DNA of 64,000 nucleotides. Origin: Shinella granuli (GTDB lineage Bacteria > Pseudomonadota > Alphaproteobacteria > Rhizobiales > Rhizobiaceae). A model generated the notes under the pieces. The model was given only the letters and a program-made list of their open reading frames with translations, ran no database searches and was not told the DNA's origin. This document shows positions 37,756 to 48,300 of the stretch, in pieces. The stretch's first letter is position 1. Each line of letters begins with the position of its first letter. A program made the position numbers and the translations under genes. Where the stretch lies: assembly GCF_004341885.1 (NCBI RefSeq), contig NZ_SLVX01000006.1, positions 235,734-299,733 of the forward strand. Reading direction: 5' to 3'.

Positions 37756-39426
37756 TTACTGCACCGTCACTTCCGAGCGCTCGCCGGCCTTCACCGTCGC
37801 CTTGGCCTCCTTGGGCGCGGTGTCGCCCTCGTATTTCACCGCCACGACATAGTCGCCGGGCGGCAGCGTGTCCTGCCATTCGGCGCCGTAATTGTAGGAC
37901 ATGGACGTCCGGTTGCCCTGGATGTCCTTCGTGGCGCTGAGGATCTCGATGAAGTTCGCGCCCGGTGCGGTGATCGCCAGCACGCCGGCATTGATGTTGA
38001 CGGTGATTTCCTTCGTTTCCCCGGCCTTGATGGTGAAGGGGACCTCGCCCGTTGCCGAGCCGAGTTTTGCCGTCAGCACATGCTCGCCCGGCGGCACGTC
38101 CAGCTTCGTGCCGGTGCCGTAATTGTAGGCGATGCTCTTGCGGGTGCCGTCGATGTTCTTGTTTGCGGCGACGACCTCGAAGAAGACGTTGCCGGAATCG
38201 ACCGCCGTCCCGCCCTCCGCATAGACCGCCTTGTTGAGCACGACGCCCGAGCCGATGACGAGGTCGCGCTCGACCGTCTCGCCCGCCTTGACGGGCACCG
38301 TCTGCGCGACGACCGACGGGCCGATCTTGCCGGTCAGCGTCACCTCGCCGGCGGCGGCATAGAACCTGGCCGTGCCGTAATAGGTGGTGGAATAGCCGCC
38401 GAAGGCGATCTCGACCGCCGCGTTCTCGTCGTCCTCGGCATCCTCGGGCGTGCGCTTGGGATGGATCGTCACATGGCCGGCGTCGAAATTGACGAAGGGC
38501 GTGGCGACCGCGCCGTCCTTCACCTCGAAGGGGACCTCCCGCTTGATCGCGCTCTGCAGCGTCGCCACGGCGACATACTTGCCCGGCGGGTAGTTGCCGG
38601 AGAACTTGCCCTTGTACTGGCTTTCCAGATGGTCGCCGGCCGGCTTGCCGCCCGCATCCGCCTTGTAGACCTGCCAGAACACGTTGTCGTTGTCGCCGAG
38701 CGAGGGGCCGCCCTCGGACAGGACGCTGTCGAACTCCGTGTTGAATTCGACGGCGGGCTCCGGCTCGGGCTCTGCCGCCGCGACCTCCTCGACCGGCTTT
38801 GCCATCGGCGCTTCGGCCACCGTCGCCGTCAGCGCCGCCACGAGCTGGGCGGCATCGGAGGCCTGGAAATAGGTGCCGCCGGTGTTCTCGGCAAGGCAGG
38901 CGACCTGCCGGCCTTCCTCCTCCGTCAGGCCGAAGCCCACGACATGGGTGGTGAAGTCGACGCCCTTGCTTTCGAGCGCCGAGGCGAGCGCGCAGGGATC
39001 GGCCTCGCAGGTCTCGAGCCCGTCCGTCACCAGCACGACGGTCGCCTTGTCCTCGGTATATTTGAGGATGTCGGCCGCCTGCTCGACGGATTGCGTGAGC
39101 GGCGTCCTGCCCTTGGGGCTGAGCCCCGAAACGAAGGAGGTGATCGCCTCCCCGGTGCCCGCGCCCGGCGGCACGGCCAGCTCGATGTCGCTGCACGAGC
39201 CCTTTTCGCGGTGGCCGTAGACCATCAGGCCGAGCTCGGTGCCGGCAGGCACGGATTTCAGCACCGTGCCCAGCGTCTCGCGGGCGATCTCGATCTTGCT
39301 GCGCCCGCCGATCTGGCCCCACATGGAGCCGGACGCGTCGAGCACGATCATCGTCTTGTCGGCGGCAATCGTCTCGGTGGCGGCAAGAAGCCCCGCCAGA
39401 AGCATGAAGGCGGCTTTCAAACGCAC
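37756..39426 (-). CDS. Secreted von Willebrand factor A domain protein with repeated beta-sandwich modules
   Basis: A 556-residue exported protein. Signal peptide 1-22, then a VWA domain (~25-215) with MIDAS motif DASGS (D30, S32, S34), GRTPLTQSV and VTDGLETC. An Ala/Glu/Pro linker (~216-240) follows. The rest is tandem beta-sandwich modules, each with a (Y/L/V)PPG(K/E/D)YV-type strand and an AGET/AGER-type strand end, reminiscent of PEGA-like domains. It probably binds a ligand or surface at the cell envelope. GTG start with GAGGAGGA upstream. Confidence 0.85.
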   Translation of the reverse strand: MRLKAAFMLLAGLLAATETIAADKTMIVLDASGSMWGQIGGRSKIEIARETLGTVLKSVPAGTELGLMVYGHREKGSCSDIELAVPPGAGTGEAITSFVSGLSPKGRTPLTQSVEQAADILKYTEDKATVVLVTDGLETCEADPCALASALESKGVDFTTHVVGFGLTEEEGRQVACLAENTGGTYFQASDAAQLVAALTATVAEAPMAKPVEEVAAAEPEPEPAVEFNTEFDSVLSEGGPSLGDNDNVFWQVYKADAGGKPAGDHLESQYKGKFSGNYPPGKYVAVATLQSAIKREVPFEVKDGAVATPFVNFDAGHVTIHPKRTPEDAEDDENAAVEIAFGGYSTTYYGTARFYAAAGEVTLTGKIGPSVVAQTVPVKAGETVERDLVIGSGVVLNKAVYAEGGTAVDSGNVFFEVVAANKNIDGTRKSIAYNYGTGTKLDVPPGEHVLTAKLGSATGEVPFTIKAGETKEITVNINAGVLAITAPGANFIEILSATKDIQGNRTSMSYNYGAEWQDTLPPGDYVVAVKYEGDTAPKEAKATVKAGERSEVTVQ

Positions 39427-39515
39427 GTCTATCCTCCTCGTTTTCCCCGCAAACGCCAGCCGTCCACGCCGGCAAGGCTCAGCGATGCTGTTTCATGACG
39501 GGTGAGGCGGGGCGT

Positions 39516-39635
39516 CTATTCGATCTTGCCGACAAGCGTCTCGATCGCGGCGCGCAGGGCCGGCAGGTCGCGCATGACGACAGTCCAGAGCATGTCGAGC
39601 ATGTCCTGGAGAACCGGTCCGACATCCCGCGCCAT
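39516..39635 (-). pseudogene. Internally deleted HepT-like toxin remnant
   Basis: A 39-residue frame, MARDVGPVLQDMLDMLWTVV then MRDLPALRAAIETLVG. The first ~15 residues resemble a HepT N-terminus (RDxxxxLxDMLD). The rest resembles a HepT C-terminus (xWxVVxxDLPALxxxIExL). Normal HepT is ~110-120 residues with a central RX4-6H active motif, which is absent here. The start overlaps the MNT stop (TGATG), as in intact MNT/HepT pairs. Most likely an in-frame deletion has removed the toxin core. Confidence 0.65.
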
Positions 39636-39931
39636 CAGAAGATGCGGATCGCCGATTGTTCGATCCGGTCCCTCAGCCGCGGATGCAGGCTGTCGCGCGT
39701 CGTCATGTCGACATCACCGCCGAATTCATCCTCCAGCAGCAGCTTGATGCGGGCAAGGTCGACCAGCGAGAAGGCGTTCCCGCTGTCGTGATCGATGAAA
39801 AGGTCGAGATCGCTCGATGGGCCGGCCTCGTTCCGCGCCACCGAACCGAAGAGATAGAGCGAGGTCGCACCGAGCGCCCGGACGGCATCGGCCTGCTGTT
39901 TCAGCCTCGTTATGGTTTCGCTCTTCGTCAT
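39635..39931 (-). CDS. MNT-type minimal nucleotidyltransferase (antitoxin-like)
   Basis: A 98-residue nucleotidyltransferase: LGATSLYLFGSVARNEAGPS then SDLDLFIDHD, the GSx(10)DxD signature of the MNT domain. In MNT/HepT systems this protein polyadenylylates and inactivates HepT. Here the toxin partner is only a short remnant, so the MNT may be a relic or have another use. The ATG at 39931 is preferred to one 12 codons upstream because it matches the domain start. Confidence 0.82.
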   Translation of the reverse strand: MTKSETITRLKQQADAVRALGATSLYLFGSVARNEAGPSSDLDLFIDHDSGNAFSLVDLARIKLLLEDEFGGDVDMTTRDSLHPRLRDRIEQSAIRIF

Positions 39932-40009
39932 GCCGGCATTCCAGCGCAGCCGCCGGAGCAACGCCATGCCCGGAAAATTTCCCGTAATCGTTCAAGGGCT
40001 TCAGTCTTT

Positions 40010-41205
<1,196 letters not shown>

Positions 41206-41239
41206 GCCGGCAGACGCGCCACCCGTTTCTCCAGCCGCG

Positions 41240-41276
41240 GCCTCCGGTGTTCCCTGCACCGGGGGCTGTGGCTTTT
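41240..41276 (+). terminator. Terminator after ccrM
   Basis: Stem GCCTCCGGTG/CACCGGGGGC (one G-T pair) with a 7-base loop, then TGTGGCTTTTT. Confidence 0.75.
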
Positions 41277-41476
41277 TGGGGGCTTTTCGGGGCCGCTCCT
41301 CCCGAATTTCCGCCTGTGCGATTCAGGTGATGTTAACCATCAATGGCCTAGTGTGGCCTCGAAAGTACATCAGGCCAAGCAACGGAAATCGTTGCGGAAA
41401 GCCGAGGCCGATCAACCGGCCGGGCAGGCCGGATATCGCCTTTCCGGTTTTCGTACCTTCAGTCCCGGAAATGCGA
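41277..41476. other. 200-bp non-coding stretch between two terminators
   Basis: Bounded by the ccrM terminator and by the hairpin at 41477. It contains a GATTC (GANTC) site near 41320 and TTAACCAT at ~41336. The only frame present (GTG at 41353) runs through the next hairpin and is not convincing. It could be spacer or a small RNA gene. Confidence 0.35.
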
Positions 41477-41516
41477 AAACGCCCGGAGCCGCAAGGCTCC
41501 GGGCGTTTCGGTTTTC
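41477..41516. terminator. Strong bidirectional terminator
   Basis: Perfect 14-base stem AAACGCCCGGAGCC/GGCTCCGGGCGTTT, loop GCAA, with T-rich flanks on both strands. It lies directly after the stop of the HAD gene on the minus strand. Confidence 0.85.
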
Positions 41517-41524
41517 AGCGCCGT

Positions 41525-42142
41525 TCAGAGCGCGATGCCGTGCGCGGCAAGGTCGGCCTTGAGCTTTTCCGGATCGGTGAACTGCACCGCGTTCCAGCCG
41601 GCGAGCCGCGCGCCCTCGACATTGGCCGGGGCGTCGTCGATGAACAGCGTATGGGCCGGCGAGAGGCCGAAATCGCGCGTGTGCTTCTCGTAGATCGCAA
41701 GGTCCGGCTTGATGAGGCCGATCTCGCCGGACACCGTCACGCCGCGCGGCATGTCGAGGAAGGGGTAGAGTTTCCGCGCTTCCTTGAAGGTGTCGGCGGC
41801 GAAGTTGGTCAGCATGGTCACGTCACGGCCGTCGGCGATCAGCGCCTCCAGGATCGCGACGCTTTCCACATAGGCATGCGAGACCATCTCGTGCCAGTGC
41901 TTGCGGAAGGCGCGGATATGCTCGGCGCGGTCGGGATGCGCGTCGATCAGCAGTGCCTCGGCGTCCTCCCAGGCGCGGCCGCGGTCCTGTTCGAGGTTCC
42001 AGTCGTGGGTACAGACATTGGTGAAGAACCAGTTGCGCTCGGCATCGTCGGGAATGAGGCGGGCATAGGGAATGTGCGGATCGTAATGGATCAGCACCCT
42101 GCCGATGTCGAAGACGATGTGTCGGATGTCGATGCTGTTCAT
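41525..42142 (-). CDS. HAD-family hydrolase (YihX-like)
   Basis: A 205-residue HAD hydrolase. Motif I reads FDIGRVLIHYD, with Gly in place of the second Asp, as in the YihX/epoxide-hydrolase-N branch (FDLGNVI). Motif II is in MLTNFAADT, motif III at GLIKPDLAIYEKH and motif IV FIDDAPANVEGARLAGW. Probably a sugar-phosphate or nucleotide phosphatase. GAGGAAAGC precedes the ATG. It is downstream of mutY on the same strand, separated by an AGTAGG-type repeat. Confidence 0.88.
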   Translation of the reverse strand: MNSIDIRHIVFDIGRVLIHYDPHIPYARLIPDDAERNWFFTNVCTHDWNLEQDRGRAWEDAEALLIDAHPDRAEHIRAFRKHWHEMVSHAYVESVAILEALIADGRDVTMLTNFAADTFKEARKLYPFLDMPRGVTVSGEIGLIKPDLAIYEKHTRDFGLSPAHTLFIDDAPANVEGARLAGWNAVQFTDPEKLKADLAAHGIAL

Positions 42143-42159
42143 GCTTTCCTCGCTTGTGT

Positions 42160-42279
42160 CAGGCAGTAGGAATTAGGCAGTAGGCAGTCGGGAAAAGCAG
42201 AGCAGGCGGACGCCGGCCCGGTCACTTGTCTTCTCGACTGCCGCTCCTTTTCCCGACTGCCTACTGCCTAATTCCTATC
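42160..42279. repeat. AGGCAGTAGG-type repeat, copy 4
   Basis: CAGGCAGTAGGAATTAGGC then AGTAGGCAGTCGGGAAAAG, matched by inverted CTTTTCCCGACTGCCTACTG and CCTAATTCCTATCG. It lies between mutY and the HAD gene (both minus strand) and supplies the mutY stop codon. Confidence 0.8.
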
Positions 42280-43360
42280 GCCTCGAAAACGCATCCGGTA
42301 TGGCCTGCCTTATCGCCTTCTTCATGACGGTCGGCAGCGCCTCGCCGTCGAGCGTTTCCTTCGCCTGCCACCATCCATCGCCGGCCTGCACATGGTGCGG
42401 CACCGTGGAGCGGTAGATGGAGAGGCGCAACTCGAAATGCGTGAAGACATGGGTGACGGTGCCGCAGGCCTGCCAGTCGGCGGCAAAGGGCGCGGCGGCA
42501 GGGCCGGTCTCGCCGTCGATGCGGGCCGTCCAGCCGCTGCCGGGCACTTCGGTCATGCCGCCGAGAAGGCCGGTTTCCCCGCGCTTGCGCAGGAAGATCG
42601 CGCCCGTCTCGTCCTCGGCGACGAAGGCGGCGCCGAGCCGCACGGGCTTCGCCTTCTTCGCGGCCTTGCGCGGATAAAGCTCCGGGTCCTCGCGCCCGAG
42701 CACGCGACAGGCGGCATTGAGCGGACAGAGCGCGCAGGCCGGCCGGCGCGGCGTGCAGATCGTTGCGCCGAGGTCCATCATCGCTTGCGCGAAATCGCCC
42801 GGCCGGTCCGCCGGCGTCATGGCGGCCACCAGCGCCCGCATCTCGGGCTTTGCCGCGGGCAGGGGCGTCTCGATGGCATGGAGGCGGGAGATGACGCGCT
42901 CGACATTGCCGTCCAGCACCGCGCTCCTGCGGTTGAAGGCGATGGCGGCGATCGCTGCGGCGGTATAGTCGCCGATGCCGGGCAGGGCCTTCAGCCCGTC
43001 CTCGCTGTCGGGAAACACCCCGCCATGCTCGAAGGCGACGGCTTCGGCGCATTTCTTGAGGTTGCGCGCGCGGGCATAGTAACCGAGGCCCGCCCAGGAC
43101 TTCATCACGTCCTCCGTCTCGGCCCTCGCAAGGTCGGTGACCGTCGGCCAGCGGCTGGTGAAGAGCGCGAAATAGGCCTTGACCGCCTGCACCGTCGTCT
43201 GCTGCAGCATCACCTCGGAGAGCCAGATGCGGTAGGGATCGGGCCTTTCGCCGCGGGCCGCCATCGGCGGGCTCACCCGCCAGGGCAGGTCGCGGTGATG
43301 CCGGTCGTACCAGGCAAGAACGAGATCGGCGGGTGCCGCGATGCGGGGCGCTTGGGTCAT
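42275..43360 (-). CDS. mutY: A/G-specific adenine glycosylase
   Basis: Removes adenine mispaired with 8-oxoguanine. The 361-residue protein has LPWRVSPP, catalytic Glu in WLSEVMLQQTTV, and the helix-hairpin-helix LPGIGDYTAAAIAAIAF followed by the catalytic Asp in VLDGNVERV. The 4Fe-4S cysteines are in CTPRRPACALCPLNAAC. The C-terminal NUDIX-like 8-oxoG recognition domain has FLRKRGETGLLGGMTEVPGS. I use the ATG at 43360; the upstream frame to 43477 is not homologous. Divergent from dciA. Confidence 0.94.
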   Translation of the reverse strand: MTQAPRIAAPADLVLAWYDRHHRDLPWRVSPPMAARGERPDPYRIWLSEVMLQQTTVQAVKAYFALFTSRWPTVTDLARAETEDVMKSWAGLGYYARARNLKKCAEAVAFEHGGVFPDSEDGLKALPGIGDYTAAAIAAIAFNRRSAVLDGNVERVISRLHAIETPLPAAKPEMRALVAAMTPADRPGDFAQAMMDLGATICTPRRPACALCPLNAACRVLGREDPELYPRKAAKKAKPVRLGAAFVAEDETGAIFLRKRGETGLLGGMTEVPGSGWTARIDGETGPAAAPFAADWQACGTVTHVFTHFELRLSIYRSTVPHHVQAGDGWWQAKETLDGEALPTVMKKAIRQAIPDAFSRR

Positions 43361-43402
43361 GACTGGCCTGAACGGGGTCGATGCGACCCTTTGTGCGAAG
43401 GT

Positions 43403-43446
43403 AGTTCCGGACGCAAAACGCTCGCACATTTTTGCTGGAATTGCTC
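43403..43446. repeat. GCAATTCCAG-type palindromic element, copy 1 (imperfect)
   Basis: GTTCCGGACGCAAAACGC then TTTTTGCTGGAATTGCTC. It lies in the divergent mutY/dciA promoter region. Related to the elements at 44159-44200 and 49048-49091. Confidence 0.65.
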
Positions 43447-43527
43447 TATAACTGGCGAAGCAGGCGGCGATCTTCAAGTCGGTTTTTTCGCCACAACAGG
43501 AATATTTTCCCGATCGGGAGCGGATAC

Positions 43528-44049
43528 GTGAATACCAGCAAGGCGCCCCGGCGCGGCCAGAGGCGCGGCATCGTCCAGATCAGCGAAGTGGCCAACGACC
43601 TCATCGATCCGGTGCTGGCCAAGCGCGCCGGCATCAACACCATGCTGCTCGGCTCGTGGGACGAGATCGCGGGGGCGGAATTTGCCGAATGCACGCGGCC
43701 GGAGCGCATCACCTGGCCGCGCCGCGCCTCCGAAATGACGGGCGAGGGCGGCGGTCACCAGCCGGGCGTGCTGACGATCGCCTGCGAGGGCGCCCGCGCG
43801 CTCTTCCTCAGCCACCAGCAGGGCGAGATCATCCAGCGCATCAACGGCTTCTTCGGCTTTCCGGCCGTGAGCCAGATGAAGATCGTGCAGAAGCCGGTGA
43901 GCCCGCATTCCAGCCGCCGCGCCAAGCCACGCCCGCTGACCGGCGAGGCCGCCCGCCATCTCGACGACCTCGTCGACGGCATCGAGGGGGATGCGCTGAA
44001 GGCGGCGCTGAAACGGCTCGGCACGGCGGTGCTCGGCCGGCGCCGATAG
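43528..44049 (+). CDS. DciA-like protein (DUF721)
   Basis: A 173-residue member of the DUF721/DciA family, the ancestral loaders of the DnaB replicative helicase. The core is ISEVANDLIDPVLAKRAGIN, then LGSWDEIAGAEFAECTRPER and VLTIACEGARALFLSHQQ. A basic C-terminal tail follows (SSRRAKPRP onward). It starts with GTG, with GGGAGCGG upstream. Its position between mutY and the DsbA-like gene is what I expect in rhizobia. Confidence 0.87.
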   Translation: MNTSKAPRRGQRRGIVQISEVANDLIDPVLAKRAGINTMLLGSWDEIAGAEFAECTRPERITWPRRASEMTGEGGGHQPGVLTIACEGARALFLSHQQGEIIQRINGFFGFPAVSQMKIVQKPVSPHSSRRAKPRPLTGEAARHLDDLVDGIEGDALKAALKRLGTAVLGRRR

Positions 44050-44158
44050 GGGACGGAAAGCCCCGCCCTTAACCATCGAACGGTCACAATTCTTTGAAGT
44101 TACTTGCCTTAACGCCGCTTGTTCCCGCCCCAAAGCAGGTATAACGGGGGTGCCCGGA

Positions 44159-44200
44159 GCAATTCCAGAAAAAGCGCAAGGCAGCTTTTTCTGGAATTGC
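44159..44200. repeat. GCAATTCCAG-type palindromic element, copy 2 (perfect)
   Basis: Exact 17-bp inverted repeat GCAATTCCAGAAAAAGC/GCTTTTTCTGGAATTGC with an 8-base spacer. It lies 45 bp upstream of the dsbA-like start. Confidence 0.85.
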
Positions 44201-44244
44201 GTCAATGGACCCGAGAATTCCCATCCCTTCCGACAGGAGAGACC

Positions 44245-45075
44245 ATGTCCCTTTCCGAAATGAGCCTGATGAAGCGCCTTGCGACCGGCGTTGCCGTTGC
44301 GGCGCTCGCCGTGACGCTGGCTGCCTGCTCCGACGAGAAGAAGGAGGAGACCGCCAAGGCTCCCGAAACCAGCCAGACGACGACGGGCGAAAGCGCAAGC
44401 TCGACGCCGGCCACCTCCTCCGGAACGACGACCACCACGACGACCGAGACCGCCCAGGCACCGGCCGCCGAGGCGAAGTCCGTCGACGTGCCCACCGCCG
44501 ACGGCGACGTCGACATGGCCGAGGTGATGAAGGAAGGCGCGCTGCCGGAAATGGCGCTCGGCGAGGCCAATGCCCCGGTCACCATCGTCGAATACATGTC
44601 GACGACCTGCCCGCATTGCGCCGCCTTCCACAACAACACCTTCGACGCGATCAAGGCCAAGTATGTCGACAGCGGCAAGGTCCGCTTCGTCATGCGCGAG
44701 TTCCCGTTCGATCCGCGCGCGGCCGCCGCCTTCATGCTGGCGCGCTGCAAGCCGCAGAACCCGGCCGAGCCTTCCGACGCCTCGCAGTATTTCCCGATGA
44801 TCTCCATGCTCATGAAGCAGCAGGAAACCTGGGCCGCCGCGCAGGACGGCCGCGAGGCGCTGCTGCAGATGTCGAAACTCGCCGGTTTTACACAGGAGAG
44901 CTTCCAGGCCTGCTTGACGAACCAGAAGCTTCTGGATGATGTGAACGCGGTGCGCGAACGCGGCGCCAAGGAGTTCGGCGTCGCGGCGACGCCGACCTTC
45001 CTGATCAACGGCAAGCGTTATTCGGGGGACATGTCGGTTGACACCATGTCGGCCCTCATCGACAGCATGCTCTGA
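44245..45075 (+). CDS. DsbA-family thioredoxin-fold lipoprotein
   Basis: A 276-residue exported protein. The signal ends in VTLAACSD (lipobox AAC), followed by a ~60-residue Thr/Ser/Ala-rich linker. A DsbA-like domain then carries the active-site CPHC in EYMSTTCPHCAAFHNN and the cis-Pro region GVAATPTFLING. Probably oxidises or isomerises disulfides at the periplasmic membrane face. AGGAGA is placed six bases before the ATG. smc follows after a RIME-like repeat. Confidence 0.9.
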   Translation: MSLSEMSLMKRLATGVAVAALAVTLAACSDEKKEETAKAPETSQTTTGESASSTPATSSGTTTTTTTETAQAPAAEAKSVDVPTADGDVDMAEVMKEGALPEMALGEANAPVTIVEYMSTTCPHCAAFHNNTFDAIKAKYVDSGKVRFVMREFPFDPRAAAAFMLARCKPQNPAEPSDASQYFPMISMLMKQQETWAAAQDGREALLQMSKLAGFTQESFQACLTNQKLLDDVNAVRERGAKEFGVAATPTFLINGKRYSGDMSVDTMSALIDSML

Positions 45076-45154
45076 TCCTTCGACCGGGTTTATGGCGGGC
45101 GACGGCGGAAGCCGTGTGCCCGCTTTCTGCTTTTTGGCTGATCGGGCTACACTG

Positions 45155-45270
45155 CCCCTCATCCCCCTGCCGGGACCTTCTCCCCGCAGGCGGGGAGAAG
45201 GAGGAAAACGGCGAGCCCATCGTTCCTCGCCCCGCTTGCGGGGAGAGGATGCCGGCAGGCAGGTGAGGGG
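45155..45270. repeat. RIME-like intergenic repeat, copy 5
   Basis: CCCCTCATCCCCCTGCCGGG, CTTCTCCCCGCAGGCGGGGA, CTCGCCCCGCTTGCGGGGAG and GGCAGGCAGGTGAGGGG; nearly the same as copy 3. It lies between the dsbA-like gene and smc. Confidence 0.8.
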
Positions 45271-45318
45271 CATCCTGCACCGCCATGAGTGGGCGTGTGT
45301 CGTCCATAGGTGTGCCGC

Positions 45319-48300
45319 ATGAAGTTCACAAAACTCCGCCTCCTCGGCTTCAAGTCCTTCGTCGAGCCCACCGAGTTCATCATCGAGCGGGGCCTCACCG
45401 GCATCGTCGGGCCGAACGGCTGCGGCAAGTCGAACCTCGTCGAGGCGCTGCGCTGGGTGATGGGGGAGAATTCCTACAAGAACATGCGCGCGTCCGGCAT
45501 GGACGACGTCATCTTCTCCGGCTCCGGCAACCGCCCGGCGCGCAACACCGCCGAAGTCGGCCTCTATCTCGACAATTCCGACCGCACGGCTCCCGCCGCC
45601 TTCAACGATCAGGACGAGATCCAGGTCTCGCGCCGCATCGAGCGCGAGAACGGCTCGATCTACCGCATCAACGGCAAGGAGGCGCGGGCGAAGGACGTGC
45701 AGCTCCTCTTTGCCGACGCCTCCACCGGCGCCCGCTCGCCCTCCATGGTCGGGCAGGGCCGCATCGGCGAACTCATCCAGGCAAAGCCGCAGGCCCGCCG
45801 CCAGTTGCTCGAAGAGGCGGCCGGCATTTCGGGCCTCCACTCCCGCCGCCACGAGGCGGAGCTGCGCCTGCGCGCCGCCGAGACCAATCTCGAACGGCTC
45901 GACGACGTCACTTCGCAGCTCGAAAGCCAGATCGAGAGCCTGAAGCGCCAGTCCCGCCAGGCGAACCGCTTCAAGGCGCTCTCCGCCGATATTCGCCGCC
46001 ACGAGGCGATGCTGCTGCATATCCGCTGGGCGCAGGCCAAGGAGGCCGAGGCCGAGGCCGAAAGCCAGCTCAACCAGGCGACCTCGCTCGTCGCCGAGCG
46101 CGCCAACGCCCAGATGCAGGCCGCCAAGGAACAGGCCGTCGCCAGCCTGAAGCTGCCGGAGCTGCGCGAGAACGAGGCGAAGCTCGCCGCCGCGCTGCAG
46201 CGCCTGCAGATCGCCCGCGCGCAGCTCGAAGAGGATTCCGCCCGGCTGCTGCGCCGCCGCGACGAACTTACCCGCCGCCTCGCCCAGCTTGCCGAGGACA
46301 TCTCCCGCGAGGAGCGCATGGTGGCCGACAATGCCGCCGTGCTGGAGCGCCTGACGGCGGAGGAGGAGGAGATCGGCGAGATCCTCGCCGAGGCCGACGA
46401 GCGCACCGTCGGCGCGCGCGAGACGATGGACGCGGCGGCGGCGAAACTGTCCGAGAGCGAAACGGCGCTTGCGGCCGTCACCGCCGAGCGCGCCGAAGCG
46501 CAGGCCTCGCGCAACCAGCTCGAAAAGGCGATCCGCGACCTTGCCGAACGCCACCTGCGCCTCGGTCAGCAGCATGCCGCCCAGGTCCGCGAGCTTGCGG
46601 AGATGGACGCGCGCATCGCCGCGCTGCCCGATCCGGAAGAGCGCCGCGCCGCCGTTTTGTCCGCCGAGGAGGCGCTGGACGCGGCCGGCGAGATGCTTGT
46701 CGCCGTCGAGGAGGCGCTGGAGGAGGCCCGATTTGCCGAATCCGCCCTGCGCGGCCCGGTCGATACCGCCCGCGCCCGCCTTGCCGGCATCGAGACCGAA
46801 GCCCGCACCATCCGGCGCATGCTGGAGGCCGGCAGCACGGGCGGTTCCTTCGCGCCCGTCGTGGAGGACGTCGATGTCGACCGCGGCTATGAGACGGCGC
46901 TCGGCGCGGCGCTCGGCGACGATCTCGATTCGCCGGCCGACAGTTCCGCCCCCGTGCACTGGCGCCTGTCCGGCGACGCATCCGGCGACGCGCCCCTGCC
47001 GCAGGGTATCACGGCGCTGATCGACCATGTCCGCGCGCCCGCCGTGCTCGCCCGCCGCCTTGCGCAGATCGGCATTGCCGGCAGCGTCGGGGAGGCGCTG
47101 TCCCTGCTGCCGCAGCTCAAGGCCGGCCAGCGGCTCGTCACCCGTGAAGGCGCGGTCTTCCGTTGGGACGGCCACGTCACCGGTGCCGATGCGCCGAGCG
47201 CCGCCGCGCTCCGCCTCGAACAGAAGAACCGCCTCGCCGAACTCGAAGCCGAGCTGGAGGAGGCCCGCACGGCGCTCGGCGATGCGGAAGCCGACCTTGC
47301 CCGCGCCGGCGACACCATCCGTGCGCAGACACAGCGCCAGCAGCAGGCGCGCGAGGCCCAGCGCGCCGCCACCCGGACCCTTGCGGAGGCGCGCGAAGGG
47401 CTGGAAGCGGCAGAACGGGCCGCCGGCGATCTCATCCGCCGCCGGGCCGTGCTCTCCGAAACCGGGGCGCAGATCGAGACGCAGGTGGAGGAGGCCGCCG
47501 TCTCGCTGGAGGATGCCCGCGCCGCGCTGGAAGAGGCGCCTGATCTTGCCGATCTCGACCTGCGCCTTCGCGCCCACACGATGGATGTCGCGACCGACCG
47601 CGCGACACTGGCCGAGGCGCGTGCCGCCCATGACGGCCTTGCTCGCGAAATGGCCGACCGCCGCCGCCGTCTGATGGCGATCTTAGCCGAGCGCGAGACA
47701 TGGACGAGCCGCGCCGCCAATGCCGAAAATCACATCGCCACCCTGCGCGAGCGCCAGGCCGAAGCGCAGGAGGAAATGGAGGAGCTGGCCGAGGCGCCGG
47801 ACGAGATCGAGGACAGGCGCCGCGAGCTCCTGACCGGCCTCAGCAATGCGGAAGCCGCCCGCCGCGAGGCGGCCGATGCCCTGCAGGAGGCCGAGAACCG
47901 CCAGCGCGAGGCCGATCACGCTGCCGCGACCGCGCTGTCGCAGCTCGCCGAATCGCGCGAAACCCGGGGGCGTGCGGAAGAACGCCTCGTCTCGGCCCGC
48001 GAGCGCCGCATCGAGGGCGAGGCGCGCATCCGCGAGGCGCTGAACTGCGCGCCGCACGAGGCGCTGCGGCTGACCGGCCACCCCCCAGACAGGCCGCTGC
48101 CCGATCCGCGCGAGCGCGAACGCGAGCTCGACCGGCTGAAGATGGAGCGCGAACGGCTCGGCGCCGTGAACCTGCGCGCCGAGGAGGAGCAGCGGGAGCT
48201 GACGGAAAAGCGCGACGCGCTCGTCGCCGAGCGCGAGGATATCATCGAGGCGGTCCGCAAGCTGCGCTCGGCGATCCAGAGCCTCAACCGCGAGGGCCGC

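Noticed and set aside
39516..39931. Functional MNT/HepT toxin-antitoxin system
   Set aside because: The HepT partner is only 39 residues and lacks the RX4-6H catalytic core, so an active toxin is unlikely.
41353..41562. 69-residue GTG frame after ccrM
   Set aside because: It reads straight through a perfect 14-bp terminator hairpin into the 3' end of the convergent HAD gene and has no plausible ribosome site.
43474..47631. 1385-residue minus-strand open frame across dciA, dsbA and smc
   Set aside because: Antisense shadow covering several clearly coding genes and an intergenic repeat; low-complexity composition and no recognisable motif.
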